Below are positions 9,005 through 17,334 of a stretch of DNA of 64,000 nt, piece after piece. The number at the start of each line of letters is the position of its first letter. Position 1 is the first letter of the stretch. Position numbers and translations under genes: made by a program. The stretch spans positions 124,001 through 188,000 of the forward strand of contig NZ_JALQEM010000036.1 of assembly GCF_023630705.1 (NCBI RefSeq), written 5' to 3'. Under the pieces are notes generated by a model. That model was not told the DNA's origin and searched no databases. It was given only the letters and a program-made list of their open reading frames with translations. The stretch is from Caballeronia sp. GAFFF1 (GTDB lineage Bacteria > Pseudomonadota > Gammaproteobacteria > Burkholderiales > Burkholderiaceae).

Positions 9005-9919
9005 ATGAACGAACCCATCGATTCGAATATACCCAGCCTCGCCGAACAAGAAGCCATGCTTCGGCAGCAGCTCGCGCTCCGTCCGGACTCGGCCGCCGTG
9101 AACAACAATCTGGGCATCGTGCTGCGCCTTTTGGGCCGTCTTTCGGAAGCGGAGCAGATGTTCAGGCAGGCATTGGCGCTGCAACCCGATTCGGCCGATG
9201 TTCACGTGAACCTCGCCTTGGTCGCACTCGACGAAAACCGGTCAGACGACGCTCGGGCGCTGTTGGACAAGGCGCTGGCCCTTCGCCCCGATTCACCGGC
9301 GGCGATGTTCGTGCTCGGCGGCATGCTCCAGACTGACGGACACCTGGACGACGCCGCTAGGGCATTCTCCGAGGCAATCGCCGCGCAGCCCGACTTCGCG
9401 CAGGCGCATGTCGGCCTCGGCCACACGTTGTTCATGCAAGGCCGCTTGCCCGAGGCGGAGACGGCGTGCCGTCGGGCCATCGATCTCGCACCGCAGGTCA
9501 TCTACGGTCATCTGACGATGGGCGATATCCTCTGCGCGGCAGGCCGGCTGACCGAGGCCGATGCCTCGTTCAATCGGGCGCTGGCAATCAATCCGCAATC
9601 GGCCGAAGCGCATTGCGGCCTCGGCAACGTGGCTCACCGCCGCTACGATCTGCCGAGCGCGGAAGCCGAATTCCGCCAGGCGTTGGCATTGCGTCCAGTG
9701 TTCTTCGAAGGGAGCCGCGGTCTCGGCCTCGTGCTGCTTGCAATGGACCGCGGGCAGGAAGCGGAAGGTGCGCTGCGTCAGGCCTTATCGCTCAAGCCGG
9801 AAGATGCTGGCCTGAAAAGCGCCTTGAACGCCGCGCTCGCGTTGCCGCGCGCGCAGCCGCGTCCGGGCGTGCAGACGAGCGTCGACACGCTGATTGCCCC
9901 GCGCAAGCCGTCCGCTTGA
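9005..9919 (+). CDS. Tetratricopeptide repeat protein
   Basis: The product (304 residues from the ATG at 9005) is almost wholly made of TPR units, each with the spaced small and aromatic residues and the repeated ending ALALxPD/P. About seven to eight repeats are visible from residue 15 to 275, followed by a Pro/Arg-rich tail. There is no signal peptide, no membrane segment and no fused enzyme domain, so the likely role is protein-protein interaction in the cytoplasm; partners are unknown. The same frame is open upstream to 8852, but that extension is AT-rich, Asn/Ser-rich and unlike a TPR, so the start at 9005 is preferred even though its ribosome site is weak. A short GTTCC/GGAAC hairpin lies 26 bases after the stop. 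Confidence 0.8.
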   Translation: MNEPIDSNIPSLAEQEAMLRQQLALRPDSAAVNNNLGIVLRLLGRLSEAEQMFRQALALQPDSADVHVNLALVALDENRSDDARALLDKALALRPDSPAAMFVLGGMLQTDGHLDDAARAFSEAIAAQPDFAQAHVGLGHTLFMQGRLPEAETACRRAIDLAPQVIYGHLTMGDILCAAGRLTEADASFNRALAINPQSAEAHCGLGNVAHRRYDLPSAEAEFRQALALRPVFFEGSRGLGLVLLAMDRGQEAEGALRQALSLKPEDAGLKSALNAALALPRAQPRPGVQTSVDTLIAPRKPSA

Positions 9920-10001
9920 GCCGCAATCGCTAACTGTGTCGGAATGTTCCTGAAAGGAACGGCTCTTGCTTGGCGCCCTTCTGAAACGAAGGGAGGAGAG
10001 C

Positions 10002-10490
10002 ATGAACAGCAAAGCACAGACCTCGACGGACCAACTCGAAACCATTCCCGACACGTCCAGCCCCGCCTACGCCAAATCGCACCCGTTGATGCGCGCGTTC
10101 GACAGTTTCGCGAGCCTCGTCACGCGCTGGGCGGGTTCGCCGTTCGCCTTCGGGCTGGCGGTGGCGAGCATCGTCGCGTGGGTCGTCACCGGGCCCATCT
10201 TTCACTATTCCGACGGCTGGCAACTCGTCATTAACACCGGCACGACCATCGTCACGTTCCTGATGGTGTTTCTTATCCAGCAGAGTCAAAACAAGGACAG
10301 CGTCGCGCTGCATCTCAAGCTCAATGAACTGCTCGCGACGCATCGCGCGGCGAGCAATCACCTGATCGGCATCGAAGACGCGAGCGAGGAGGAATTGCGC
10401 AGGCTCGCGGCCGCGTATCTGCGGCTGGCATCGGAAGGCGGCGAGGCGGCGGCCGGCGCGTCGCCCCGCAGCGCGGAAAAGAAGAATTGA
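10002..10490 (+). CDS. Low-affinity iron permease family small membrane protein
   Basis: The 162-residue protein has two hydrophobic helices (about 44-66 and 76-96) separated by a short hydrophilic turn, followed by the very characteristic segment FLMVFLIQQSQNKD and a charged helix, which is the pattern of the bacterial low-affinity iron permease family (related to fungal Fet4). A strong GGGAGGAG ribosome site sits seven bases before the ATG. The C-terminal 25 residues are a Gly/Ala/Ser tail. Transport of iron by bacterial members is an assignment by homology and is not well proven. It is convergent with the yjfF gene; the 37-base gap contains a GC-only hairpin (10498-10518) without a T-run. 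Confidence 0.85.
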   Translation: MNSKAQTSTDQLETIPDTSSPAYAKSHPLMRAFDSFASLVTRWAGSPFAFGLAVASIVAWVVTGPIFHYSDGWQLVINTGTTIVTFLMVFLIQQSQNKDSVALHLKLNELLATHRAASNHLIGIEDASEEELRRLAAAYLRLASEGGEAAAGASPRSAEKKN

Positions 10491-10527
10491 GCGTCGACGC
10501 GGCGGTTCGCGCGCCGCGCGACGCCGC

Positions 10528-11484
10528 TCAATGCGTGACTTTCGCCGGCACGACGCGCCGGTTCAGCACGCGCGCTTGCAGAACGATCACGAGCAACAAG
10601 AAAAGCCCGCGAATCACGGACTGCCAGTAAGCCGACAGGCTGATATACCCGAGCCCGTTTTCGAAGTTCAGCAGGTTGAAGACGAGCCCGAGCAGCGCGA
10701 CGCCTGCAATGGTCATCGCGATGGAGCCTTCGCCGCCCGTCAGCCGCGTGCCGCCGAGCACCACCGCCGAGATGGCGAAGAGTTCCCAGCCGACGCCTTC
10801 GTTCGGCTGTCCCGCGCCGAACTGCGCCGCGAGAATCGCGCCCGCGATGCCCGCGAGCAAGCCGCTCAACGCATACACCGCGACGAGCGTGCGATCGACG
10901 TTGAGGCCCATCAGCCGCGATGCCTCCTCGCTGCCGCCGATCGCGAGCGCATGACGGCCGAAGCGCGAGCTGCGCAGCGCGATCCAGCCGAGCGCCGCAG
11001 CGACCAGCGACACGATGCCCGGAATCGGCAGGCCGAACAGGTCGCCTTGTCCGAAGGCGGCGAAGTTCGTGTCCGACGCGATCGCGACGGCATCGTTATG
11101 GCCGAGCAGCAGCGCGAGGCCATGCGCGCCGAGGCTCGTCGCAAGCGTGACGATGAAGGGCAGAATGCGCATGTGCGTGATGACGATGCCGTTCAACACG
11201 CCCACCGCCAGCCCCGCGAACGCTCCCGCGAGCACGCCCGCCACGCCGCCGTGCGGACTCGCCAGCGCGGCGACCACGCTGGCGAGCGCGGCCACTGCGC
11301 CCACGGACAGATCGATGCCGCCCGTGATGATGACGAACGCCATGCCGATGGAGATCAGCGCGAACATCGAGTTGTATCGCCAGAATGACGTCACGTTGTA
11401 GGCGGAGGCGAAATGCTCGTAGCGCACGACGCCCAAGACCAGCAATGCGACGAGCGCGATCAGGATAGGAAGGTTCTTCTTCAT
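10528..11484 (-). CDS. yjfF: Furanose-type sugar ABC transporter permease YjfF
   Basis: The 318-residue inner-membrane permease belongs to the RbsC/YtfT/YjfF group of carbohydrate uptake ABC transporters. It has about nine hydrophobic segments and the family signature ITGGIDLSVGAV near residue 55, plus the cytoplasmic coupling-loop region GGSEEASRLMGLNVDR. It starts one base after the stop of ytfT and is the last gene of the ytfQ-ytfR-ytfT-yjfF unit, so it is expected to form a heterodimeric membrane channel with YtfT. In E. coli the orthologous system imports galactofuranose; the substrate here is inferred to be a similar sugar. Confidence 0.92.
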   Translation of the reverse strand: MKKNLPILIALVALLVLGVVRYEHFASAYNVTSFWRYNSMFALISIGMAFVIITGGIDLSVGAVAALASVVAALASPHGGVAGVLAGAFAGLAVGVLNGIVITHMRILPFIVTLATSLGAHGLALLLGHNDAVAIASDTNFAAFGQGDLFGLPIPGIVSLVAAALGWIALRSSRFGRHALAIGGSEEASRLMGLNVDRTLVAVYALSGLLAGIAGAILAAQFGAGQPNEGVGWELFAISAVVLGGTRLTGGEGSIAMTIAGVALLGLVFNLLNFENGLGYISLSAYWQSVIRGLFLLLVIVLQARVLNRRVVPAKVTH

Positions 11485-11485
11485 G

Positions 11486-12493
11486 TCATGAGCCTCGGCG
11501 GCGCTGCACGTACACGGCGGCGATGATGATCGCGGCCTTCAGCACGAGCGCGGCGGCGTCCGGAATGCCGTGCGCGAGCAGCGTGTAACGCAATAGCTGG
11601 ATGATGAGCGCGCCGATCAGCGTGCCCGTGATATACGCCTTGCCGCCTGTGAGCGCGGTGCCGCCGACCGCGACGGCCGCGATGGCGTCGAGTTCGACGC
11701 CGAGGCCCACGACGTTCGCATCCGACGATGAATTCACCGAGATCGAAATGAGCCCGGCGAGACCCGCGAGCGCGGCGCATGCGGTGTACGCGATCAGCTT
11801 CACGCGCGCGGTCGGAATGCCCGAGAGATACGCGGCGTCCTCGTTGCCGCCCGTGACGAGCAGATACTTGCCGAAGAGCGTCTTGCGCACGATCCACGTG
11901 AAGACGGCGACGAGCGCGAGCATCAGCAGAATCTGGAACGGCACGCCCGCAACCTTGCCGAGCGCGATCCACTGAAACGCGGGATTGTTGAACGCCTGCA
12001 GGCTGCCGTCGGTCACGACTTGCGCGATGCCGCGTCCCGCGATGAAGAGCACGAGCGTCGCGACGATGGGCTGCACGCGAAGCCGCGTCACGAGCAGTCC
12101 GTTGGACACGCCGCACAACGCGGCGGCCAGCACGGGCAGGGTGAAGGCGAGCAAAATGCCGAGCGGCCCTTCGATGTTCATGAAGAGCATCGGCGCCAGC
12201 GCGCCGGCAATTGCCATCGACGCGCCCACGGACAGGTCGATGCCGCCTGTCGCCACCACGAGCGTCATGCCGATGCCGACGATCACGATCGTCACCACCT
12301 GCGTGAGGTTCACGTTGAACGTCTGGAGCGACCAGAAGTGCTCGGTGAAGAACAGGTTGAACAGAATCATCGCGACGAGCACGATGATCTCGCGCTGAAT
12401 CGCGACGCCGCGCCGCTTCTTGACGGGCGCGGCTTGCGCGTCCGCGGCGAGCGGCGCTACGGGTCGTGCAGCAGGTTGCGTCTTGTCGATCAT
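11486..12493 (-). CDS. ytfT: Furanose-type sugar ABC transporter permease YtfT
   Basis: The 335-residue permease has a cytoplasmic N-terminus of about 30 residues, then a series of hydrophobic segments with the conserved VATGGIDLSVGASMAIAG motif near residue 80. The coupling-loop segment is GGNEDAAYLSGIPTARVK. Its ATG overlaps the stop of ytfR by four bases (ATGA), and its own stop is one base from the yjfF start, so translation is probably coupled along the unit. It pairs with YjfF to make the membrane pore. Confidence 0.92.
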   Translation of the reverse strand: MIDKTQPAARPVAPLAADAQAAPVKKRRGVAIQREIIVLVAMILFNLFFTEHFWSLQTFNVNLTQVVTIVIVGIGMTLVVATGGIDLSVGASMAIAGALAPMLFMNIEGPLGILLAFTLPVLAAALCGVSNGLLVTRLRVQPIVATLVLFIAGRGIAQVVTDGSLQAFNNPAFQWIALGKVAGVPFQILLMLALVAVFTWIVRKTLFGKYLLVTGGNEDAAYLSGIPTARVKLIAYTACAALAGLAGLISISVNSSSDANVVGLGVELDAIAAVAVGGTALTGGKAYITGTLIGALIIQLLRYTLLAHGIPDAAALVLKAAIIIAAVYVQRRRGS

Positions 12494-14052
12494 GAGTCGT
12501 TTCCTTGCGCGGCCGTCGCTTGCGCGAGCGTCGATGTTTCACCCGAGCCGTAGGCGATCGCATCCATGATCGATGCCTCGTTCATCTGCGCGCCATCGAG
12601 TTCCGCCACGGTTTCGCCGTCGCGGATCACGACCGCGCGGTCGGCCACGGCGGTCAGCTCTTCGAGTTCGGACGCCGACAACAGCACGGCCATGCCCGCA
12701 TCGCGCAACTCGCGCACGATCTTCGCGACGTCCGCTTTCGCACCCACGTCGATGCCGCGCGTCGGCTCGTCGAGCAGCAGAAGACGCGGATTCGTCGCAA
12801 GCCAGCGCGCGAGCAAGACCTTTTGCTGATTGCCGCCCGAGAGTTCGCGTATCGGTTGATCGGGCGAGCGCAGCTTGATGCCGAGCGACGCGATGAAGCC
12901 GTCCACGATTTCGCGCTGCTTCGCGACATCCACGACGCCGCGCTTGGTGAGCGCGGGCAGGCAGACGAGCGTGAGGTTGTCGCGCACGGAAAGCTCCGGC
13001 ACGATGCCTTCGGCCTTGCGGTCTTCGGTGAGATACGCGATGCCGCGCGTGATCGCATCTTTCGGCGACTTGAACGCGGCGCTTTCGCCCGCCACCGTAA
13101 GCGAACCGCGCGAAGGACGGTCCGCGCCGAACAGAAGGCGCATCGTCTCCGTGCGGCCCGAGCCGAGCAATCCGGCAAGACCCACTGCTTCGCCCGCATG
13201 CACGTCGAGCGATACGTTCGTGACTTTCGCGCCCGCGGCGAGCGACTGCGCGCTCAACGCAACCGCGCCGCGCTTCGCCAGATTCTCTTCTTTCACCGCG
13301 CTGTCTTCATGCACGACGGCGGCGAGCGTGCGGCCGAGCATGGTCGTCACGAGCTTGAGCTTGTCCATCTCCTGCATGGTGCTTTCGGCGACCGTCTGGC
13401 CGTCGCGCATCACGGTGACGCGGTCGCACAGCGCGTACAGTTCGTCCAGCCGATGCGACACGAAGATGACCGCGCGTCCGTCGTCTCGCAAGCGGCGCAC
13501 CACGCCGAAAAGCAGCTCGACCTCCCGCTCATCGAGCGATGACGTCGATTCGTCCATGATGACCATCTTCGCATCCGACGAGACGGCTCGCGCGAGCGCG
13601 ACCATCTGCTGAATGGCGGTCGAGTAGTCGCGCACGGGCTTGCGCACGTCGATATGCAGCCCGAACGATTCCAGCAATTCATTCGCTCGCCGCTGCACCG
13701 TTTTCCAGTCGATCAGGCCGAAGCGGCGCGGCTCGCGTCCGAGAAAGATGTTCTCGGCCACCGAGCGGAACGGCACGAGATTGATCTCCTGGTAGATCGT
13801 GCTGATGCCTGCTTCGCGCGCTTCCTTCGGCGTGCGGAAATCCACTTCGCGTCCGTCGAAGCGAATCGTTCCTCCGCTCTTGCGATACGCGCCGGTCAGA
13901 ATCTTGATGAGTGTCGACTTGCCCGCGCCGTTCTGGCCGATGAGCGCGTGTACTTCGCCGGCCGCCACGGTGAGGCGCGCGTGCTTGAGCGCCGGGACGC
14001 CGCCGAAGGCAATGTCGATGTCCTGCATGTCGAGTAGGGGAGCAGTGGCCAT
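12490..14052 (-). CDS. ytfR: Furanose-type sugar ABC transporter ATP-binding protein YtfR
   Basis: The product (520 residues from the start at 14052) is a duplicated sugar ABC ATPase like RbsA/MglA. The first half has Walker A GQNGAGKST and Walker B VIMDESTSSLD. The second half has the degenerate P-loop GLLGSGRTE usual for this class, the signature LSGGNQQK and Walker B LLLDEPTRGID. The frame is open 59 codons further upstream, but the ATG at 14052 gives the usual N-terminus (MATAPLLDMQDIDIAFGG). It overlaps ytfT by four bases. It energises import of the sugar delivered by YtfQ. Confidence 0.93.
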   Translation of the reverse strand: MATAPLLDMQDIDIAFGGVPALKHARLTVAAGEVHALIGQNGAGKSTLIKILTGAYRKSGGTIRFDGREVDFRTPKEAREAGISTIYQEINLVPFRSVAENIFLGREPRRFGLIDWKTVQRRANELLESFGLHIDVRKPVRDYSTAIQQMVALARAVSSDAKMVIMDESTSSLDEREVELLFGVVRRLRDDGRAVIFVSHRLDELYALCDRVTVMRDGQTVAESTMQEMDKLKLVTTMLGRTLAAVVHEDSAVKEENLAKRGAVALSAQSLAAGAKVTNVSLDVHAGEAVGLAGLLGSGRTETMRLLFGADRPSRGSLTVAGESAAFKSPKDAITRGIAYLTEDRKAEGIVPELSVRDNLTLVCLPALTKRGVVDVAKQREIVDGFIASLGIKLRSPDQPIRELSGGNQQKVLLARWLATNPRLLLLDEPTRGIDVGAKADVAKIVRELRDAGMAVLLSASELEELTAVADRAVVIRDGETVAELDGAQMNEASIMDAIAYGSGETSTLAQATAAQGNDS

Positions 14053-14119
14053 GCGGCGCTTCCGTCCTTTGAAAAAGCGAGCGCCCGAAGGCGCCCGCGA
14101 ACCAACGAGACTGCTTCGC

Positions 14120-15121
14120 TCAATAGCCGTACTGCATGCTGGCGTCGACGTTGCTCTTGTCGTAGAAGCGATCCGAGACCTTGACCCACGGCGGAATGGT
14201 CTCGCCCTTCGCGTATTTCTGCGCGACATCGCACGCGAGCGGTCCGAAGAACGGGCTCGACTGCACGCTCGCGCCCAGTTCGCCCGCCTTGATCGCTTCG
14301 AGGCCGCCCTTCGTGCCGTCGATGGTCACGAGCACGATGTCCTTGCCCGGCTGCTTGCCCGCCGCCTTGATGGCGGCGATCGCGCCGAGCGCCATTTCGT
14401 CGTTGTGCGCGTAGACGGCGGTCACGTCGGGATGCGCCTGCAAGAGCGTTTCCATGACCTGGCGGCCCTTGTCGCGCGCGAAGTCTCCGCTTTGCGACGC
14501 GATGATCTTCATGCCCGGATTCTTCGCGATGACTTCGTCGAAGCCCTTCTTGCGGTCGTTCGCAGCGGACGCGCCGGTCGAGCCTTCGAGCTCGATGATC
14601 GTCGCCTTGCCGTTGGTGGCTTTCACGAGCCAGTCGGCGGCGCGGTGGCCCTGATCGATGAAGTCCGATCCGATGAACGTGATGTAGTCGCGCCCGGCCT
14701 TCGCCATCGACTGATCGATGTTGCGGTCCACGAGAATCACCGGAATGCCGGCCTTCTTCGCCTGCAACACGACCGGCGCGAGCGGCTTTTCTTCGCGCGG
14801 CGGGAACACCAGCAGATCGACGTGCTGCGCGATCATGCTCTGGATGTCGGACACCTGCTTGGCGGCGGAGCTGTTCGCGTCGGTGATGATGACCTGCCAG
14901 CCGCACTTCGATGCGACGTCCTTGAAACTCTTGGTCTCCGCGAGCCGCCACGGGTTGTTGCTCTCCGTCTGCGCGAAGCCCACGCGCAGCGGCTTCTTGT
15001 TCGGGATCTTCGGCAGCGCGTCGTCGGCGGCGTGCGCGGCCCCGGCTGCGAGCGTCAGAACGGTGAGCGCGGCGGCGAGCGGGCGCAGGCCCGAGCGGAG
15101 CTTCTTGTTTAGCGACAGCAT
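14120..15121 (-). CDS. ytfQ: Furanose-type sugar ABC transporter periplasmic binding protein YtfQ
   Basis: The 333-residue protein begins with a basic N-terminus and a hydrophobic stretch ending in AGAAHA-ADD, a clear Sec signal peptide cleaved near residue 32. The mature part is a type I periplasmic binding protein (LacI/RbsB fold) with the early segment GFAQTESNNPWR and the later YAHNDEMALGA and TIDGTKGG, all typical of YtfQ. A strong GGAGGAAG ribosome site precedes the ATG. It is the first gene of the importer, 118 bases after the lacI-family gene on the same strand, and an operator-like site overlaps the end of that repressor gene. Confidence 0.93.
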   Translation of the reverse strand: MLSLNKKLRSGLRPLAAALTVLTLAAGAAHAADDALPKIPNKKPLRVGFAQTESNNPWRLAETKSFKDVASKCGWQVIITDANSSAAKQVSDIQSMIAQHVDLLVFPPREEKPLAPVVLQAKKAGIPVILVDRNIDQSMAKAGRDYITFIGSDFIDQGHRAADWLVKATNGKATIIELEGSTGASAANDRKKGFDEVIAKNPGMKIIASQSGDFARDKGRQVMETLLQAHPDVTAVYAHNDEMALGAIAAIKAAGKQPGKDIVLVTIDGTKGGLEAIKAGELGASVQSSPFFGPLACDVAQKYAKGETIPPWVKVSDRFYDKSNVDASMQYGY

Positions 15122-15231
15122 GTCTTCCTCCGATAGGATGATTCGTCTTGTTGGTAATGCCGATGCTTGTTGTTGCCCGGTCTGTCTGATGCGAGAGATG
15201 CTGCTGCCTTTCGCGCTGTTTTTAGCGCTGT

Positions 15232-15258
15232 ATTAGCGGCTAATCACTAATATTATTA
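15232..15258 (-). promoter_or_regulatory. Operator-like palindromes before ytfQ, overlapping the repressor stop codon
   Basis: Two elements lie side by side. ATTAGC-G-GCTAAT (15232-15244) is a perfect interrupted palindrome, and CACTAATATTATTA (15245-15258) matches 12 of 14 bases of the perfect palindrome at 16384-16397. They cover the last codons and the stop of the LacI-family gene. On the minus strand a TTGCAA hexamer (15260-15265) just upstream could be a -35 element toward ytfQ, with the operator in the spacer. This placement suits repression of ytfQRT-yjfF by the adjacent regulator. Confidence 0.55.
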
Positions 15259-16343
15259 ATTGCAAGCTGATTCGCTTCGGCAATGACCTTCACCGATCCG
15301 CGCTCGACCAGCGGGCCGTCGAGCTTGACGGTGCGGCGCCGTAACGGCGCGCCGACGGCGCGGTTGTGTTCCTCTTGCAGAAGCGTTTCGACCGCCCAGC
15401 GGCCGAGATCGTAGTTCGGCAACACCACGGTCGATAACGGTGGATGCGTGTGGCGCGCGATCTCCTGATCGTCGTAGCCGACCACGGAGACGTCGTCGGG
15501 CACGCGCAGCCCGAGTTGCTTGAGCGCCTCAATGGCGCCGAGCGCCATCAAATCGTTCGCGCAGAAAATGGCCGTCGGCGGATTCGGCTCGCGCATGAGC
15601 GAGAGCGTCTGCTCGAAGCCGGCGCCCGAACTCCAGTCGCCTTCGCGCACGAGTTCCGGCGCGAACGGCAAATCCGCCGTGGCGAGCGCGGTGCGGTAGC
15701 CCTTAAGCCGGTCGCGGGCCGCGTCCTGATACGGCTCGCCGTTGATATAGCCGATGCGGCGATGCCCCGCCGCGAGCAGATAGTCCGTCGCCGTGTGTCC
15801 GCCCGCGACTTCCGCCGGCACCACCGACGACAGATTCGCCTCGCTCGCGTAGCAGTTGAGCAGGACCGTCGGCACTTTGGCGAGCGCCGCGGGCAGCGCG
15901 ACGAGCCGCGTGTAGACGGTCGCGTAGATCACGCCGAGCAGGTTGGGATGGTCGAGCGTCGCGGCGAGCACGCGCGCTTCGATCTCCGCGTTGCCGTGCG
16001 TCGAATAGACGGCGAGCAGGCGGCCATGCGCGAACGCGGCGTCGCGCGCGCCGTCGATGCAGACCACCGGATGCGGGCTCGTCGAAATCTCATCGGCGAG
16101 ATACACGATCAGATTGCGTTCGCTCTGCGCGCCGGGTGTGTCGAACGCATCCAGCGCGGCGGGCTCGCGCGGCGTCATGCGATAGCCGAGTTCCTGCGCC
16201 GCGCGCAGCACCTTGTCGCGCGTGACGTCCGAGAACTTCGCGCCGCTCGCGTTGTTGAGCACGAGCGACACCGTCGACTGCGAAACTCCGGTGAGCTTTG
16301 CAATGTCGGTCATCGTCGGGCGGCGCTGCGTGGTTTTCTTCAT
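15240..16343 (-). CDS. LacI-family transcriptional repressor of the sugar uptake module
   Basis: The 367-residue protein has an N-terminal LacI helix-turn-helix and hinge (about 10-62; TMTDIAKLTGVSQSTVSLVL followed by TRDKVLRAAQELGY). A type I periplasmic-binding-protein-like effector domain follows, including FCANDLMALGAIEALKQLG and SVVGYDDQEIA. Its last residues (AINNISD) are encoded by an operator-like AT-rich palindrome. It lies between the YtfQRT-YjfF importer and the divergent dioxygenase/epimerase genes, each preceded by related palindromes. It therefore very likely represses all three units, including itself, until the imported sugar or a derivative binds. Confidence 0.9.
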   Translation of the reverse strand: MKKTTQRRPTMTDIAKLTGVSQSTVSLVLNNASGAKFSDVTRDKVLRAAQELGYRMTPREPAALDAFDTPGAQSERNLIVYLADEISTSPHPVVCIDGARDAAFAHGRLLAVYSTHGNAEIEARVLAATLDHPNLLGVIYATVYTRLVALPAALAKVPTVLLNCYASEANLSSVVPAEVAGGHTATDYLLAAGHRRIGYINGEPYQDAARDRLKGYRTALATADLPFAPELVREGDWSSGAGFEQTLSLMREPNPPTAIFCANDLMALGAIEALKQLGLRVPDDVSVVGYDDQEIARHTHPPLSTVVLPNYDLGRWAVETLLQEEHNRAVGAPLRRRTVKLDGPLVERGSVKVIAEANQLAINNISD

Positions 16344-16383
16344 CGGACGGATGCGGCGTATGAGGCTTGGCGACAGACCTTAA

Positions 16384-16397
16384 CACTAATATTAGTG
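16384..16397. promoter_or_regulatory. Perfect 14-base operator palindrome upstream of the LacI-family gene
   Basis: CACTAATATTAGTG is its own reverse complement. It lies 41 bases before the repressor start codon in the divergent region shared with the dioxygenase gene. On the minus strand it would fall in the spacer of a weak promoter (TTGTTC, 17 bases, TAAGGT). It is AT-rich in a GC-rich genome and recurs in similar form at 15245-15258 and 16461-16474, which is what a dedicated LacI-family operator would look like. Confidence 0.6.
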
Positions 16398-16454
16398 ATG
16401 AACAACACGGAAACCACCTAGCCAGAACATGAGCGGCACAGGGTTTTCACCGAG

Positions 16455-16474
16455 TATTACTAATAATATTGACG
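16455..16474. promoter_or_regulatory. Third operator-like site, on the dioxygenase side of the divergent region
   Basis: The stretch contains ACTAATAATATTGACG. The piece at 16461-16474 matches 11 of 14 positions of the reverse complement of the site before ytfQ, and an overlapping register also matches 11 of 14 positions of the perfect palindrome at 16384-16397. It lies about 60 bases before the dioxygenase start codon, with a TTGACG hexamer (16469-16474) at its right edge that could be a -35 element. Spacing from the 16384 site is about seven helical turns, compatible with looping by a tetrameric repressor. Confidence 0.45.
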
Positions 16475-16533
16475 ACGCTATTACTGCCGTGCGATTCTCT
16501 TTCCGACCGATTGACGACCGAAAGGAGCGGCGC

Positions 16534-17334
16534 ATGGGCCGATACGACGAGACGACGAGAGACGCGCTTGCACAAGCGTTCGAGAGAGACGGTTTCGTGC
16601 TGTTGCCGGATCACTTCGAGCGCGCGAAGCTCGAAGCATGGCGCGAGGCGTTCGCGCCGCTGTTGCAGCCACATGTCGATGCGGCGCGCGAGGCATCGGC
16701 GAGCGGCAACCGCGGGCCGGGCCGCTATTACGTGACCTTGCCGTTCGAAGGCGAGTTCGCGGACCCGTCGATCATCTGTAACGAGGACATCATCGCCATC
16801 GTCGAGCGCGTGGCGGGACGCGATCCGGTCATGTGCCAGCTCGCGACCGACACGCCGGTTCTGGGTTCGGACTTCCAGGACTGGCATCGCGATACGCCGC
16901 CGCTTTTCGACGACGCGCCCGAAACGCCGTCGTTCCAGCTTGCCGTCAACTTTCCGCTCGTCGATGTAGACGAGCGCAACGGCTCGCTGGAGACGACGCG
17001 CGGCACGCACCGCGTCTCGCGCGAAGAAGCGCTCGCCGGTCTCGCCGATGGACGCTTTCCTCCCGAGCGCGTGCCGATGCGCGTCGGCGACGTGATGATC
17101 CGCGATGTGCGCGGGCTGCATCGCGGCACGCCCAACTACATCGACGAACCGCGGCCGATGGTCGTGATCGGTTATAGCCGCGCATGGTATTTCCGGCCCG
17201 AGGTGCATATCGACGTGCCGCGCGCCGTGCTCGCCGACCTGCCGCCGCGCGCGAAACGACTGCTGCGCTACAACCCGGTGGTCGAGCGCACCGAGCGCAT
17301 CTTCGACGAAAACTACCGGCAGTTCGCATATTGA
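16534..17334 (+). CDS. Phytanoyl-CoA dioxygenase family Fe(II)/2-oxoglutarate oxygenase
   Basis: The 266-residue soluble protein shows the PhyH layout: an N-terminal FERDGFVLLPDHF segment, the iron-binding WHRD facial-triad His/Asp (about residue 114-117), the distal His in LHRGTPN and a following Arg in RPMVVIGYSR that would bind 2-oxoglutarate. An AAAGGAG ribosome site fixes the ATG at 16534. Family members hydroxylate very varied small molecules; the substrate is unknown. The gene is divergent from the lacI-family repressor and its stop overlaps the epimerase start, so the likely substrate is a sugar or sugar-derived compound handled by the adjacent importer. That last point is inference. 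Confidence 0.88.
   Translation: MGRYDETTRDALAQAFERDGFVLLPDHFERAKLEAWREAFAPLLQPHVDAAREASASGNRGPGRYYVTLPFEGEFADPSIICNEDIIAIVERVAGRDPVMCQLATDTPVLGSDFQDWHRDTPPLFDDAPETPSFQLAVNFPLVDVDERNGSLETTRGTHRVSREEALAGLADGRFPPERVPMRVGDVMIRDVRGLHRGTPNYIDEPRPMVVIGYSRAWYFRPEVHIDVPRAVLADLPPRAKRLLRYNPVVERTERIFDENYRQFAY

Noticed and set aside
10498-10518. Hairpin CGCGGCG/CGCCGCG between two convergent genes
   Set aside because: GC-only stem without a T-run; hairpins like this are expected by chance in such GC-rich DNA.
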